NCBI RefSeq assembly: GCF_947488835.1
Contig: NZ_CANLBK010000001.1
Coordinates: 682,001 to 746,000 of the forward strand
Source: an uncultured Marinobacter sp.
GTDB taxonomy: Bacteria; Pseudomonadota; Gammaproteobacteria; Pseudomonadales; Oleiphilaceae
DNA: 64,000 nucleotides
Direction: 5' to 3'
In this document: positions 43,350 to 53,667 of the stretch, one piece after another
How the letters are laid out: the number at the start of each line of letters is the position of its first letter
How positions within the stretch are numbered: position 1 is the stretch's first letter
The notes under the pieces: generated by a model
Told to the model about the DNA's origin: nothing
The model's database searches: none
Seen by the model: the letters and a program-made list of their open reading frames with translations, nothing else
Program-made: the position numbers and the translations under genes

Positions 43350-46300
43350 TTACGGCGCCACTTGGTACCCCAGCGGCATCTGCTTGACCGGCAGCGATAT
43401 CAAGTTCAGGTTTGCGCCACCTGCCGGGATGGTGAGCGATAGCTCTACCAAGCCCCTGAGCACTTTTTCAAACCCCACGTTTGCCTTTAAATTGACCACG
43501 TTCAAGGTCTCCAGCGTAACCAGCAAGCGCCCGTCATCGATGAGCCGGACAGGCCCGGAAAGCTCCAGTTCAAACTCTGTGCTGTAGATGTCATGCTTCA
43601 ACAGGCTGTCGGTTTGTCCAAACAACTTGAGATTCGGGGCGTCCAGGTAGGCTGGTGCCGTGGTTCTGAATCGAAGCCTGCCATCCGCCCCCTGATCAAT
43701 CATACCCACTATGTGGCCTTCCGGATTATCCTCCGTCACAACGTGGCGCATCCTGACAATCGCTGGCCCTGTTACCTGCTCCCCAAATACTTCCAAAAAC
43801 ACACTGATCGGGGTCGTCGCAATCACCGTCGGGTAGACTTTGACTTCAATTCCTTCATCGCCAAAAACGCTTGGGTCAATTGGCCCTGCCAAGTCAATGT
43901 TCAGCCCGTAGGTTTTATACAAAAACTTGTTCTCCGGGCAATCCTGGCTCTGCGATGGCTTACACCCAATCCTGGCCGGAAGTAACTCAATCCCCGCGAC
44001 CTTCGCAGGACCGCCAGATAATATTGTGGTGGCATTGTTACTGGGCTTGTACACCGTTGGTGCATTCTGGCCCGCAGGGTAAGGCTCATGATCGAAGGGC
44101 TCCAGGCAGTCTGATGCGGAGTTGCAATCGATGACGTAATTGGAGTTCGCATCCCGCACAGGCACACTGCGCAGCGGTACAAATACATCATCTGTCTGAG
44201 GCGCACCGCGGAAATATATCTCCAGATCCGGGCCACCAATATCTTCTGAGTTAACAAGCAGGTCTGTTTGAAGAGGGAGCCCAGGTCCGTTCTGATCAGC
44301 CTCGGAACAGATTGCGTTATCGCACCCCCCACCCTGGCTGGACGCCAATGTATATCGATATAACGCATCCCGCTGCCATGGTTCTGCCGGGAAGAACTGA
44401 ATACGCTGGTTGCTGAATTCCAATCGACCGGGCACGTTTTCAACGCGCGTGGTGCCGTCTTCGTTAGCCGAATCGACTCTGAACGTCTCCCCTAACCGCA
44501 CCGTTCCTTCATCCAGGGACTGGGAAAACAGTACGGATATCGGGCGATTTGCAGGTAACCTGCTTAGAGGGATCATTTCTCCCAAAGGCCCGTCAATTGC
44601 GCCATCGACACACTGGCCATGCTTGTTATTTGCCAGATCCAAACCCACTGTCACGCAGGGATAACCCGGGTAGGTGGTTAGGGGAAGCGGTGAGACCTTG
44701 GCAACACCCGTTCCCAAATCGGGCAATTCGAACTCAAGAACCTGCTGGGGAATCCCGTTACCTGCCAGGTCGGTCAGGTTGGAATTAAGCTCTACAAAGT
44801 AGGTTACTCCGTGCTTCAGGCCGCCCTCCGGGTTGAGACTCACTGATGAACCGTCAACACGGTAGTTAACCGGCACTAGACTTGCGCCAGCTTTCAGGAT
44901 GACACCTGTTGCCACAGAAGATTCCAGAATCGGCTCATCGAAAAACAAGGTCACCGGGTCGCCAGGCCTGTGTAATTTGCCCATGTCAGGGGCGAAGTCC
45001 TTCTCTCCAAGTGTGCCGGGAGACCAGCTCAGCAATGCAGGCGCTTCCCGATCTGATTCCCGGTTATCAAACGCCGCCAGTTGCGCATCAACTGAAGTAT
45101 CGCCTGTTATCTGAAAGGCAATGGTAGAGTCCGCAACCTCCCTCCCCAAAAGGGTCGGTTCAAGTACTCCAAGCACATCAATCTTGAGCAGGCCGTCTTC
45201 AACTTGTGCGATCCCGACCAGCTCAGCATGCAGCAAGTTCTGAGTTAAGGCCGCATTTGGGCTTGCCATCTCTGTGCTCATGGAGACATCGATAAACAGC
45301 CGCGCGTGGCTAGGCGCATTTATATCATCTGTGTATGGATTGGGAATCAGATAACCCGTTGCATCTGTGATCATGGTTATGACGAGGTCACCGGTGGTCT
45401 GGGCCATCCCCGTGCCTTCATCAAGAACAGACACGGTTCCATTAGCCCTTACATCAACGGAACTGCCCGTCAGGCGTGTACCCCTTGGCACACGGATCGG
45501 CAAGGCTTCATCTGCGCCAAATGCGGGCGCGAACGCAAGTTCGCTGTACAGGCCACCACTGCTTTCGGACACGTCAGTGTTCCCGAGCAAAACAGAATTC
45601 AATATAACGCCGTTAACCGGCTGCCCGTTCAGTTTGGATAACACCAGTTCTGCATTTCCCTCGGTAATGCCCGGGTCGGTCACATTCTGAAACTGGACGA
45701 CGGTCGGCTTTGTTGATTTGGCCAGGAACTGGCTAGCGTAGTCCAAACGCTCTCCGGTCATTGCCGGGAAGTCTTTGACTTCAAGTGTATAGCGTTCGCC
45801 ACCAGTTAAATTATCACCCGGCAAACCACAGTTGTCCGCGCCATCAGAGATGCAGGGATCCACTGTAATACGGCGATCCTGCACAAACACGTTTGCGGGG
45901 ACTTTATCGCCCTGCGCGTCCAGAAGCTCAATGGTGCCTCCCAGCGCCTGCCAATCAGGATGCGCAGGATGAGTTAGCTCTATACGAAATGAGGCGAAAT
46001 CAGAGGGTTCGAACAGGGTGTCCGGTGCAGGATTCATATTGGCGACTGCAAAGTCGCGCCCTGCGGAATCAACATTCTTGAAACCGGTAAAGCCTCCACG
46101 GGTTATAAACTGAATGCCTGGTGCATCGTTCGCGAGATTATCATTCAGGTTTCGAATTTCCCTACCATCTTGAGCCTGAACCGGTTCATTGAAAACCACT
46201 TCATAGTCGGTGCCCGTCATCAGAAGCTCAACGGGGGTTAATCTCACACTGTACCCATCATCAATGTTTGTGATGACATAATCGACATCGCCTGCCTCTG

Positions 46301-46520
46301 AGCGCAATCTGGCGCTGCGCTGCAACGAGTCAGAGTCGACGGGCTCAGAGAACCTGAGAATCACTTCGGTGGCCGGGCTAACGTTGCGTTGCCCATCCGT
46401 AGGGTATGAATAAACGAGATCAGGGTTATCGAGCTTTGGCGTAAGCTCAAGAGTGTCAGTCTCGCCGCAGGCACCGATAAGCGAAGCCAAAAGAGGCAGC
46501 GTCAGAAGTCTAAGTTTCAC
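43350..46520 (-). CDS. Large lipoprotein with bacterial Ig-like (SbsA-type) repeats
   Basis: About 1056 residues from GTG 46520, with AAGGTGG about 7 bases upstream. A lipoprotein signal is seen (LLTLPLLASLIGACG). Several Big_5/SbsA-type Ig modules follow, with the pattern YSYPTDGQRNVSPATEVILR FSEP (repeated as LSWSPG...DPVTLFFDEPILESSV and RPISVLFSQSLDEGTVRL). Paired cysteines suggest disulfides. It lies 13 bases after a FadL-like barrel gene and is likely exported to the outer membrane with it. Function unknown. Confidence 0.8.
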   Translation of the reverse strand: MKLRLLTLPLLASLIGACGETDTLELTPKLDNPDLVYSYPTDGQRNVSPATEVILRFSEPVDSDSLQRSARLRSEAGDVDYVITNIDDGYSVRLTPVELLMTGTDYEVVFNEPVQAQDGREIRNLNDNLANDAPGIQFITRGGFTGFKNVDSAGRDFAVANMNPAPDTLFEPSDFASFRIELTHPAHPDWQALGGTIELLDAQGDKVPANVFVQDRRITVDPCISDGADNCGLPGDNLTGGERYTLEVKDFPAMTGERLDYASQFLAKSTKPTVVQFQNVTDPGITEGNAELVLSKLNGQPVNGVILNSVLLGNTDVSESSGGLYSELAFAPAFGADEALPIRVPRGTRLTGSSVDVRANGTVSVLDEGTGMAQTTGDLVITMITDATGYLIPNPYTDDINAPSHARLFIDVSMSTEMASPNAALTQNLLHAELVGIAQVEDGLLKIDVLGVLEPTLLGREVADSTIAFQITGDTSVDAQLAAFDNRESDREAPALLSWSPGTLGEKDFAPDMGKLHRPGDPVTLFFDEPILESSVATGVILKAGASLVPVNYRVDGSSVSLNPEGGLKHGVTYFVELNSNLTDLAGNGIPQQVLEFELPDLGTGVAKVSPLPLTTYPGYPCVTVGLDLANNKHGQCVDGAIDGPLGEMIPLSRLPANRPISVLFSQSLDEGTVRLGETFRVDSANEDGTTRVENVPGRLEFSNQRIQFFPAEPWQRDALYRYTLASSQGGGCDNAICSEADQNGPGLPLQTDLLVNSEDIGGPDLEIYFRGAPQTDDVFVPLRSVPVRDANSNYVIDCNSASDCLEPFDHEPYPAGQNAPTVYKPSNNATTILSGGPAKVAGIELLPARIGCKPSQSQDCPENKFLYKTYGLNIDLAGPIDPSVFGDEGIEVKVYPTVIATTPISVFLEVFGEQVTGPAIVRMRHVVTEDNPEGHIVGMIDQGADGRLRFRTTAPAYLDAPNLKLFGQTDSLLKHDIYSTEFELELSGPVRLIDDGRLLVTLETLNVVNLKANVGFEKVLRGLVELSLTIPAGGANLNLISLPVKQMPLGYQVAP

Positions 46521-46533
46521 AGCGAAGCCCACC

Positions 46534-47853
46534 TTAAAATTTGAAGGTAATTGAAGTACTGACAACATGAATATCGCCATCGGCTGCGACAGATGTTTCG
46601 TTGCCACTTCCATCAACAATCAGGAAATCTCGATCAATCAGCTGCTGATACTGATACGCAAAATCAAGACGTACGGGGTAGCTGAAAACGGGCGTGCGGT
46701 TATACACGGCTGCAAATCCAAGCCCGAAAACGGCCCTGTCTGTATCGTAGTAATTGAGACCCGGATTGCGTTCAGTGCGAAGCGGGGAGGTTTCGTAAGC
46801 AAGGCCGCCACTGACAGAATAGGTCTCGTTGAGTTGATACTCAGCGCCTACCCGTGGACTCAGCACATCGTCGAACTGAATGCGTTCAGAGGGCGGAAGC
46901 TCGGCCTGATCTTTAATCGTATCGCCGGCAAATTCCTCGACAAGCTCTGACCAGCGCTGCTGCTCAAGCGACACTGCCGTCCGCCACCGCTCACCTGAGT
47001 ACTGCAAACCAACGGCATAGGTTTCCGGTTGAAACGCTTCTATCGTCGTGACAGCAAGCGACAATCCAGGTTCGGGGACTGTTTTGTTTACGACCACATC
47101 AGCCTCGACCGAGGTAGACGATGACGATTTGGTTCTGTATATGAGCGCTAGTTCCCAGCCATCCCAAATACAAGCGTCGTCACAGAAAAGCTTAGCGGGT
47201 TCGATGGTTGTGCCTAGAATCGCCTTCAGGGACGGTTTAGCATTTACGGTCAAGCTCTCCTGGCTCATATCACCTGCAAGTGTGGTGTGGGCTTCCAGTT
47301 CTGCGGAGGCCTTGAGGGTCAACCGCACCGATGCGCCAATGGAAACACCGTCGGCAATGCCTGTACCGACGCCGGCATTCAGAAACATCGGCTGCTTTCC
47401 AAATTGTAAATACTGCCCCGTGTCCGACGTCTCCGACCGAAACGCCATCATTTCCTTGCCGTACTTTTCCAGACCAAGAATTATGCCCACGTGTATAGGG
47501 TGCCTGTCACGGGTGAGCGAGGCGAGATTCGATTTAAACCCCAACAGAACATGCTGTGTTGGTGCGTTTGCAAGCACATTTCCACGGGCATCCGAACGGG
47601 TGGTACGAAGCTCCTGCTCTGCGTGGAGAATGCCCGCCGTCAACTCTCCACGCTCGTCGGCCGTAATGTAGGAGGGGTTGTAGTATGTTGCAGAGACTTC
47701 CTCAGTAAACATCGAAAGCCCCTGCGCAGTTGCTACGTCCTGGGGCATCAGTCCATAGCTGGTGCCCAGGTTTCCCATACCGGCCTGCGCCGATGGCAAG
47801 GCAAGTCCACACAATAACGTGGTGCATAGTTGCCACACCGCACTTTTTGCCAT
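46534..47853 (-). CDS. FadL/OmpP1-like outer-membrane transport protein
   Basis: About 439 residues. Signal ends near ALPSAQA, then GMGNLGTSYGLMPQDVATAQ, with the FadL-like N-terminal hatch features, and multiple amphipathic strands ending in VVSTSITFKF. FadL-type barrels import long-chain fatty acids or other hydrophobic compounds. ATG 47853 sits 9 bases from AAGGA; the upstream ATG 47862 touches it and is less likely. It forms an operon with the Ig-like lipoprotein. Confidence 0.75.
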   Translation of the reverse strand: MAKSAVWQLCTTLLCGLALPSAQAGMGNLGTSYGLMPQDVATAQGLSMFTEEVSATYYNPSYITADERGELTAGILHAEQELRTTRSDARGNVLANAPTQHVLLGFKSNLASLTRDRHPIHVGIILGLEKYGKEMMAFRSETSDTGQYLQFGKQPMFLNAGVGTGIADGVSIGASVRLTLKASAELEAHTTLAGDMSQESLTVNAKPSLKAILGTTIEPAKLFCDDACIWDGWELALIYRTKSSSSTSVEADVVVNKTVPEPGLSLAVTTIEAFQPETYAVGLQYSGERWRTAVSLEQQRWSELVEEFAGDTIKDQAELPPSERIQFDDVLSPRVGAEYQLNETYSVSGGLAYETSPLRTERNPGLNYYDTDRAVFGLGFAAVYNRTPVFSYPVRLDFAYQYQQLIDRDFLIVDGSGNETSVAADGDIHVVSTSITFKF

Positions 47854-48162
47854 GTCCACCATTCCTTGTTTTATTCGAGTTTTTGCCTTTATGTTGTTCT
47901 ACAATCCAGCATTCTTGCAACCAACCTGGGGGACTACAAGGGCATATTGTTACCCGAGCACTGGCCAATACTGCCACTGTCTTTTTGATGTGTTTTCTGT
48001 ATGCCGGGGGAGCGGAAGCAGTCGGCCTGGCTCTCCAACGAACGGGGCTGGCCCGTCAGGAACGAGTCCAGAGGTTTCGGCATTAGGGTATAAATCGGAC
48101 TGTATCTATGGAATCATTACAACGGTCAAGCCACAGCACCTTACACAATGAGAGAGTGAAGC
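47854..48162. other. Divergent intergenic region, no gene seen
   Basis: About 309 bases between the FadL-like gene and cytochrome c'. Several overlapping frames exist but none has a motif, signal or ribosome site. Both outward promoters should be here. Confidence 0.4.
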
Positions 48163-48630
48163 ATGCGTAAGTCACCATTTATTCTAGCCTTGGCAATGAG
48201 TGCCGCCGTATCAGCACCAGCCGTTGCCCAGTTGGATGTAGAAGATCAGATTGAAACACGCCAGAGTGCGTTTACGTTTGCAGCCTGGAACATGGGAAAG
48301 ATTAAGGCTCAGGCAATAGATGGCAGCGTTGCCTATAACGAACAGCAGATGCTGGCTGCAGCCAATGCCATTGCGGCGGTGGCAAACTCTGGTTTGGGTG
48401 GCCTCTTTGGGCCAGGTACTGCCAACGACAAAAATGAGAACACAAGGCTATTGCCGGTGTTTTTTGATAAGCCAGAAAAAGCTCGAGAAGTTGCTATTGG
48501 CTTTGCCCAAGCTGCGACCAAGCTTCAGGAAGTTGCAGCTAACGGCGGCGGTAAGGGCGCCATAGCGGCTCAGTTCAGCGAAGTAGGTAAGTCCTGCAAG
48601 GCTTGCCACGACGAGTTCCGTGCCGAGTAA
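48163..48630 (+). CDS. Cytochrome c' (c-prime)
   Basis: A 155-residue periplasmic cytochrome. Signal ends SAPAVAQ. A four-helix bundle with EDQIETRQSAFTFAAWNMGK near the start and a C-terminal haem motif CKACH (about residues 146-150) followed by DEFRAE is the class-II cytochrome c pattern. These bind NO and may serve in nitrosative-stress defence. It converges with a cytochrome b561-type gene, so the two haem proteins may cooperate (inference). Confidence 0.92.
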   Translation: MRKSPFILALAMSAAVSAPAVAQLDVEDQIETRQSAFTFAAWNMGKIKAQAIDGSVAYNEQQMLAAANAIAAVANSGLGGLFGPGTANDKNENTRLLPVFFDKPEKAREVAIGFAQAATKLQEVAANGGGKGAIAAQFSEVGKSCKACHDEFRAE

Positions 48631-48661
48631 GCCTTACCACTAAAGCCTTCCTTAACGCTGT

Positions 48662-49345
48662 TCACCAACCAAGATCGGGTGGTGGCGGTGGAGGGGGCGA
48701 CAAAAGTCCTCCAGTCGCTACCCATACGGCGAACGCTGCCACCGCCAATGCAACAACGAAAGCCAGCGGCCCACCGCCTGCTCTCTCCTCAACTTGCGTT
48801 TCTTCGACTTTTTTACGCCCGCTGACCATTGGTGTGATGAGATTATCTTTTTTAACCAGCGTATAGAAAAGTACGCTGGCAATATGCAGGCCTAACAGGC
48901 CGTAAATAAACCATTCAGTGAACTTATGCCAGGAAGTAATTGTGTCGTTCCAATCAGAAGACACTGCACGGTATAGTGGCCCATTGAACGCTATGGCGTC
49001 TGTAGCAAACAGCCCTGTAACCGCCTGAAAGCCCAATAATCCGAGCATGGCCAACACTGAAAGAGCACCTAAAGGATTATGCCCTAATCCTCGCCAGTCA
49101 CCCTTCAGATACACGCGAATAGCAGATGGCTTCGGAAAAAAGTGCAAAAAGCGAGCGTAAGTCGAGCCTAGAACACCCCACGCCAACCGAAAGCTAATCA
49201 AGCCCACAATGGTGATACCAAAGCGTTCATGCCACAGCATCCAGGTACCCCCAAGGCTGACTGTCACCAGCGAACCTGTAACGGCAACCACCAGAAGCCA
49301 GTGAAAGAGTCGTGTGGGCAAATCCCACAAAGCGATCGACTTCAT
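48662..49345 (-). CDS. Di-haem cytochrome b561-type membrane protein
   Basis: A 227-residue inner-membrane protein with four or five membrane segments: LFHWLLVVAVTGSLVTVSLG, FGITIVGLISFRLAWGVLGS, ALSVLAMLGLLGFQAVTGLF, FIYGLLGLHIASVLFYTLVK and a last one, AFVVALAVAAFAVWVATGG. Histidines in DLPTRLFHW, LWHERFG, SWHKFTEW and GLHIAS would bind the haems. The tail is an unusual run of seven prolines, SPPPPPPPDLGW. Usual role: electron transfer between quinol and a soluble cytochrome. Confidence 0.88.
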   Translation of the reverse strand: MKSIALWDLPTRLFHWLLVVAVTGSLVTVSLGGTWMLWHERFGITIVGLISFRLAWGVLGSTYARFLHFFPKPSAIRVYLKGDWRGLGHNPLGALSVLAMLGLLGFQAVTGLFATDAIAFNGPLYRAVSSDWNDTITSWHKFTEWFIYGLLGLHIASVLFYTLVKKDNLITPMVSGRKKVEETQVEERAGGGPLAFVVALAVAAFAVWVATGGLLSPPPPPPPDLGW

Positions 49346-49453
49346 TTTCGGTTCCTTATAAAACTGACATAGACAGGCTGATTACCCGAAACCATACCGG
49401 TTTTGCTTTATACTGCCCACTGAATTTCACGTATCAAATTAAAGGTTTATTCA

Positions 49454-49849
49454 ATGCGAGTGGTTATCCGTTATTTTTTCCGGACGTTGCGCCTTATTCT
49501 CACGCCGTTTGTCCTGTTGAGCGAAAAGCTTGGTGGTGGGAAGCCCATGGAGCGTAGCCCAGAGAAACAGAAGGAAGTTGATGCAGCCTGTGAGGACCTT
49601 GCGCTGTATCAGTTCAAAACCTGCCCTTTCTGTGTGAAAGTAAGAAAGCAAATTGCGAGATTGAATCTCAATATTGAAAAGCGGGATGCACAGCACAACG
49701 AAACCCATCGGACTGAATTGGAGCAAGGTGGGGGCAATATAAAAGTGCCCTGCTTACGGATTCAGAATGAGGATGGCAGTGAGCAGTGGATGTACGAGTC
49801 CGGAGACATCAATGCGTGGCTGGAAGCGCGCTTTGGGAAGCCTGCCTGA
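49454..49849 (+). CDS. Membrane-anchored glutaredoxin-like protein
   Basis: A 131-residue protein with an N-terminal hydrophobic anchor (RYFFRTLRLILTPFVLLSEK), then a glutaredoxin fold with active site KTCPFCVKVRKQI near residue 56, the cis-Pro loop NIKVPCLRI and ESGDINAWLEARFG. The CPFC motif supports thiol-disulfide or glutathione chemistry, probably on the cytoplasmic side of the membrane. Single gene. Confidence 0.85.
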   Translation: MRVVIRYFFRTLRLILTPFVLLSEKLGGGKPMERSPEKQKEVDAACEDLALYQFKTCPFCVKVRKQIARLNLNIEKRDAQHNETHRTELEQGGGNIKVPCLRIQNEDGSEQWMYESGDINAWLEARFGKPA

Positions 49850-50076
49850 TATGACAATCATAGACTGAAGCGGCAGTAAACTATCTAACGGCCTGTTGGC
49901 TACAGGGTTTTGGCACCAGTACTTGCTACCAAGTGTCAGGGGTTTTTACGCTTTCAGCCATCGTCGACTGCTCAGATCAAGCTACAACATTGATAATAAA
50001 GAACTAATCACCAATTGGCAGAGTTTCTGCTCCTATGCAGGTGTAAAAATCAACCACACCTAAAAGGATCTTACTC

Positions 50077-50961
50077 TTGAAAACAAAATGGATTGCAGGA
50101 ACAACTGGAGTTGCTGCTGCAGTAATGATGAGTTCTGCAGCAGTCGCGACGCCGATCACCGCTGACGTGGTGTTTCTGGTCGATGAATCGGGCTCCATGG
50201 CCGGTGAGCATGCTTGGCTGAGCACCATGATTGCTAACCTTGAATCGGGTCTAACAGGCGCAAATGTTGGCGTTTCAGAAGCGAACCGATATTCGTTAGT
50301 TGGTTTTGGCGGCGGCGGAGCGCACTTTGCCCCTAATGTCCATGAGATGGACGGAAATGACTGGGGTAGTTCGGCCCAGTTCGCTGCTGCTGCGGGAACC
50401 TTGGTCACGAGTGGTGGCACGGAGGATGGCTGGAATGCACTCGACTGGGCAATGAGCAATCTGGCCTACCGTTCAAATGCGGCAGTTAATTTTGTCCTCG
50501 TTACAGACGAAGATAGAGATAACACTAATAATACGCTTAATCCCGCCGACTTGAAGAATCGTCTCAGCAGCTTCAACGCATTGTTGAACGTTGTTGTCAG
50601 CAACCCGTTTAGTTGTGACGGCGCAGGCGCCGCTATAGGCGTTGATAGCGCTCTGGATGGCTTTCAGGCAGACGGAGTTGGTGGCTACACCAAATGCGCT
50701 GGTGACGGCATTGTCGGTAACGGCGCGGGCACAACTGAAACCGACTATGTTGCGCTGGCTTTGGAATCAGGCGGAGCGGCTTGGAACCTGAACATCCTCA
50801 GGGATGGCGGTGACAATGCTACGTCATTTACCAAATCTTTTGTTGATACCAAAGTAAAAGAAATTACTGAGCAGCCGCCGGTCTCCGTGCCTGAACCTGG
50901 CACACTTGCCTTACTTGGCATGGGTCTGGCAGGTCTTGTATTCCGTCGTAGAAAATCCTGA
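50077..50961 (+). CDS. Exported von Willebrand A protein with PEP-CTERM sorting tail
   Basis: A 294-residue protein from a TTG start with AAAGG about 10 bases upstream. Signal ends near AVAT. The VWA domain has the metal-adhesion DxSxS motif in VVFLVDESGSM and later TDEDRDNTNN. The C-terminus VPEPGTLALLGMGLAGLVF followed by RRRKS is a PEP-CTERM signal, cut and attached by an exosortase-type system. No exosortase gene is in the window. Two or more cysteines (FSCDG, KCAGD) may pair. A strong terminator follows. Likely an extracellular matrix or surface protein. Confidence 0.88.
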   Translation: MKTKWIAGTTGVAAAVMMSSAAVATPITADVVFLVDESGSMAGEHAWLSTMIANLESGLTGANVGVSEANRYSLVGFGGGGAHFAPNVHEMDGNDWGSSAQFAAAAGTLVTSGGTEDGWNALDWAMSNLAYRSNAAVNFVLVTDEDRDNTNNTLNPADLKNRLSSFNALLNVVVSNPFSCDGAGAAIGVDSALDGFQADGVGGYTKCAGDGIVGNGAGTTETDYVALALESGGAAWNLNILRDGGDNATSFTKSFVDTKVKEITEQPPVSVPEPGTLALLGMGLAGLVFRRRKS

Positions 50962-50971
50962 TCAGTAACGC

Positions 50972-51008
50972 ACACAAAAAAGGCTGCCATTGGCAGCCTT
51001 TTTTGTGT
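50972..51008 (+). terminator. Strong terminator after the PEP-CTERM gene
   Basis: ACACAAAAAAGGCTGCC-ATT-GGCAGCCTTTTTTGTGT forms a long perfect hairpin with A- and T-tracts, so it can act in both directions between this gene and the convergent epimerase gene. Confidence 0.9.
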
Positions 51009-51096
51009 CGGGTAATTTTACACTCCCTGATATTTTATGTGCCAACGATGACACTAAGTACTCCGCTTGCACTCTTAAATGCGACGAGGCTTCTGC

Positions 51097-52104
51097 TTAA
51101 ACCTCGTAAAAGTCGCGATACCAGTCTACAAACTTTGCGATGCCCTCTTCCACCGGGGTTTCTGGCTTGTACCCTACGTCACTGATCAAGTCATCGACAT
51201 TGGCGTAGGTGGCAGGCACATCACCTGGCTGCATGGGCAAGAGATTCTTTATCGCTTTCTTACCCGTTCTCTCTTCGATAATTTCGATGAAGCGAGACAG
51301 TTCAACGGGATTGTTACTGCCAATATTGTATATACGATAAGGCGCCTTGCTGGTGCTCGGATCCGGCGCTGCCCCACTCCACTTCTCATTAGGCCGAGCC
51401 ACCTGATCGAGAGTGCGGATAACGCCTTCTACAATATCGTCTATATACGTGAAGTCGCGCTTGTGGTTGCCGTGATTGAATACGTCAATCGGCTGACCTG
51501 CGAGTATTTTCCTGGTGAATATGAACAGCGCCATATCCGGGCGGCCCCAGGGGCCATATACCGTGAAGAATCGGAGACCCGTAGTTGGCAGCCGGTACAG
51601 ATGGCTGTATGTGTGGGCCATCAGCTCATTGGCCTTTTTTGAGGCCGCATACAGGCTTAACGGGTGGTCAACATTATCCCGGACAGCAAAAGGCATAGCC
51701 TCGTTGGCGCCATAAACAGAACTGCTGGATGCGTAAACCAAGTGTTTCACATCGTTATGGCGGCAGCCTTCGAGGATATTCATAAAGCCAACAAGATTGG
51801 CATCCACATAGGCGTTTGGATTTTCGATTGAGTAGCGCACACCTGCTTGGGCAGCCAGGTGCACGACTCGCTCAGGGCGATGCTTTGCGAAGATTCCTGC
51901 CATCACAGTGCGGTCGGAAATGTCCTCGCGTACTTCTGTGAAGCCAGGGTGTCCGGTCAGGCGTGCAAGCCGGGCTTCCTTGAGATTAACATCGTAATAG
52001 TCGTTAACGCAGTCAACGCCAATTACTTCATCTCCCCGCTCAAGTAATCGATGCGCAAGCTGCGCGCCGATGAATCCCGCGGTGCCCGTTACCAGAATCT
52101 TCAC
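51097..52104 (-). CDS. NAD-dependent UDP-glucuronate 4-epimerase-like enzyme
   Basis: A 335-residue extended SDR. Motifs: [45 protein letters not shown], catalytic [28 protein letters not shown] and [13 protein letters not shown]. This is the UDP-glucuronate 4-epimerase (CapI/WbnF) pattern, giving UDP-galacturonate for capsule or LPS. Start codon is GTG with GAGGAGCG upstream. Lone gene, convergent with the PEP-CTERM gene. Confidence 0.9.
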   Translation of the reverse strand: MKILVTGTAGFIGAQLAHRLLERGDEVIGVDCVNDYYDVNLKEARLARLTGHPGFTEVREDISDRTVMAGIFAKHRPERVVHLAAQAGVRYSIENPNAYVDANLVGFMNILEGCRHNDVKHLVYASSSSVYGANEAMPFAVRDNVDHPLSLYAASKKANELMAHTYSHLYRLPTTGLRFFTVYGPWGRPDMALFIFTRKILAGQPIDVFNHGNHKRDFTYIDDIVEGVIRTLDQVARPNEKWSGAAPDPSTSKAPYRIYNIGSNNPVELSRFIEIIEERTGKKAIKNLLPMQPGDVPATYANVDDLISDVGYKPETPVEEGIAKFVDWYRDFYEV

Positions 52105-52130
52105 AATTTTTTCGCTCCTCTTAAAGCACC

Positions 52131-52856
52131 TTAAAAGGTTAAACCCGCACTTATAAAGGGACCGTCAACTTTAATGTCAAAGGAATCATCGCCATCCTTA
52201 TAATCGACTGCATACTGGCGATAACCCGCTTGCAGCTGCAGCAACGACAGGTTGTACTGCCCGTAAACACTGAAATCACGCATCGAATCACCATCAAAGC
52301 TGATGAAGTTGCCCTCTGCACCAACCGCAACTCCGGTAAGCGGAAGGTCAAAGCGAGCGGAAATGTACCCCATAGGTAAAACCGCATCCGCTTCAGTACG
52401 GTCTACAACAGCACTTTTCTGCACTAGCAGTTCGCCGGAAAAATCTCGCACTGTAAGTCCGAGATCAAGATTGACCCAGTTATCGAGAATTTCGTAATAC
52501 AGCGTTAAATCCAGCTGCTCCAGATCGAGCTCTGAATAGACCTGAGTACCTGCAGTAAAAATACCGTAGTTGCTGGTGAGCTCACCTTGCCCACTTTGTT
52601 GAATCAGCGTGTACGACAGGCGCACATTAGGCAACACGGGAACCGGGTGCTCCAGATAAATACTGGCATTGACGTTGCCGTCATCCTTCAAGCCTAGTTC
52701 GTCATTCATATCGACTGTACTATTGCCGGATGACGCTGTACCCGAGGCGTTCGAGTCCCAATAACTTACGCTAGCGCCAAGGCCCAAAATGTCGGCTTGA
52801 GCCAAAGGGGTGGCCAGGATTAAAGAACTGCCTAATGCAAGTGTGAGTTTACGCAT
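52131..52856 (-). CDS. TIGR04219-type outer-membrane beta-barrel protein
   Basis: A 241-residue barrel with signal ending PLAQA. The start [20 protein letters not shown] and the end FISAGLTF, with many short strands ([29 protein letters not shown]), match the TIGR04219 family of gammaproteobacteria. Function unknown. It lies 46 bases after purC on the same strand. Confidence 0.82.
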   Translation of the reverse strand: MRKLTLALGSSLILATPLAQADILGLGASVSYWDSNASGTASSGNSTVDMNDELGLKDDGNVNASIYLEHPVPVLPNVRLSYTLIQQSGQGELTSNYGIFTAGTQVYSELDLEQLDLTLYYEILDNWVNLDLGLTVRDFSGELLVQKSAVVDRTEADAVLPMGYISARFDLPLTGVAVGAEGNFISFDGDSMRDFSVYGQYNLSLLQLQAGYRQYAVDYKDGDDSFDIKVDGPFISAGLTF

Positions 52857-52902
52857 GGTGCGCCTGTATCTTTATTGTCTGTTTGAGTATCTGGCGATGA
52901 AA

Positions 52903-53616
52903 TCAGTCGAAGTTAATACCAATGCGACGACCAACTTCTTCGTAAGTTTCAATAACGCTACCCAAGCCTTGGCGGAAACGATCCTTGTCCATCTTTTTGC
53001 GGGTTTCCTTATCCCAGATGCGGCAGCCGTCCGGGCTGAATTCGTCACCCAGCACGATGTCACCGCCACTACGACCGAACTCCAGTTTGTAATCCACCAG
53101 CAACATTCCAGCTTCATCAAATAGGTTTTTCAGAACGCCGTTTACCTTGTAGGTTAACTCTTTCATGCGCGCGAGTTCGGCCTCGGTCGCCCAATTAAAA
53201 CTAATGGCCAACGACTCATTCACCATAGGGTCGTGCAGTGCGTCATTTTTCAAAAAAAGCTCGTAGGTTGGCGGGGTAAGTTCCAGCCCTTCTTCGACAC
53301 CCAGGCGCCGGCACAGACTGCCTGCAGATACGTTTCGTACAACGCACTCAACAGGAATCATATCGAGCTTTTTAACCAGTGATTCCGTCGCAGACAACAG
53401 GCCCTCATGGTGCGTTGGCACACCGGCGGCTTCCAGCTTATCCATAATGAACGCGTTGAAACGGTTATTCACCATTCCTTTACGATTGAGCTGTTCTTTC
53501 TTTTCGCCGTCAAATGCAGAGGTATCATCACGGAAGACAAGAACAAAGCGCTCTGGATCGTCGGTGCGGAATACAGATTTGGCTTTGCCTGCGTATAGTT
53601 CTTCGCGTTTTTCCAT
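52903..53616 (-). CDS. purC: Phosphoribosylaminoimidazole-succinocarboxamide synthase
   Basis: Purine biosynthesis, step from CAIR and aspartate to SAICAR. 237 residues, the family length. Motifs: [67 protein letters not shown], and the ATP/aspartate region [11 protein letters not shown] and [14 protein letters not shown]. It follows bamC closely (about 50 bases). Confidence 0.97.
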   Translation of the reverse strand: MEKREELYAGKAKSVFRTDDPERFVLVFRDDTSAFDGEKKEQLNRKGMVNNRFNAFIMDKLEAAGVPTHHEGLLSATESLVKKLDMIPVECVVRNVSAGSLCRRLGVEEGLELTPPTYELFLKNDALHDPMVNESLAISFNWATEAELARMKELTYKVNGVLKNLFDEAGMLLVDYKLEFGRSGGDIVLGDEFSPDGCRIWDKETRKKMDKDRFRQGLGSVIETYEEVGRRIGINFD

Positions 53617-53667
53617 CTTAAGTCTCCGAAATGGAGGCCCGCACGCACTGCAGGCACCCCTTCTAGA

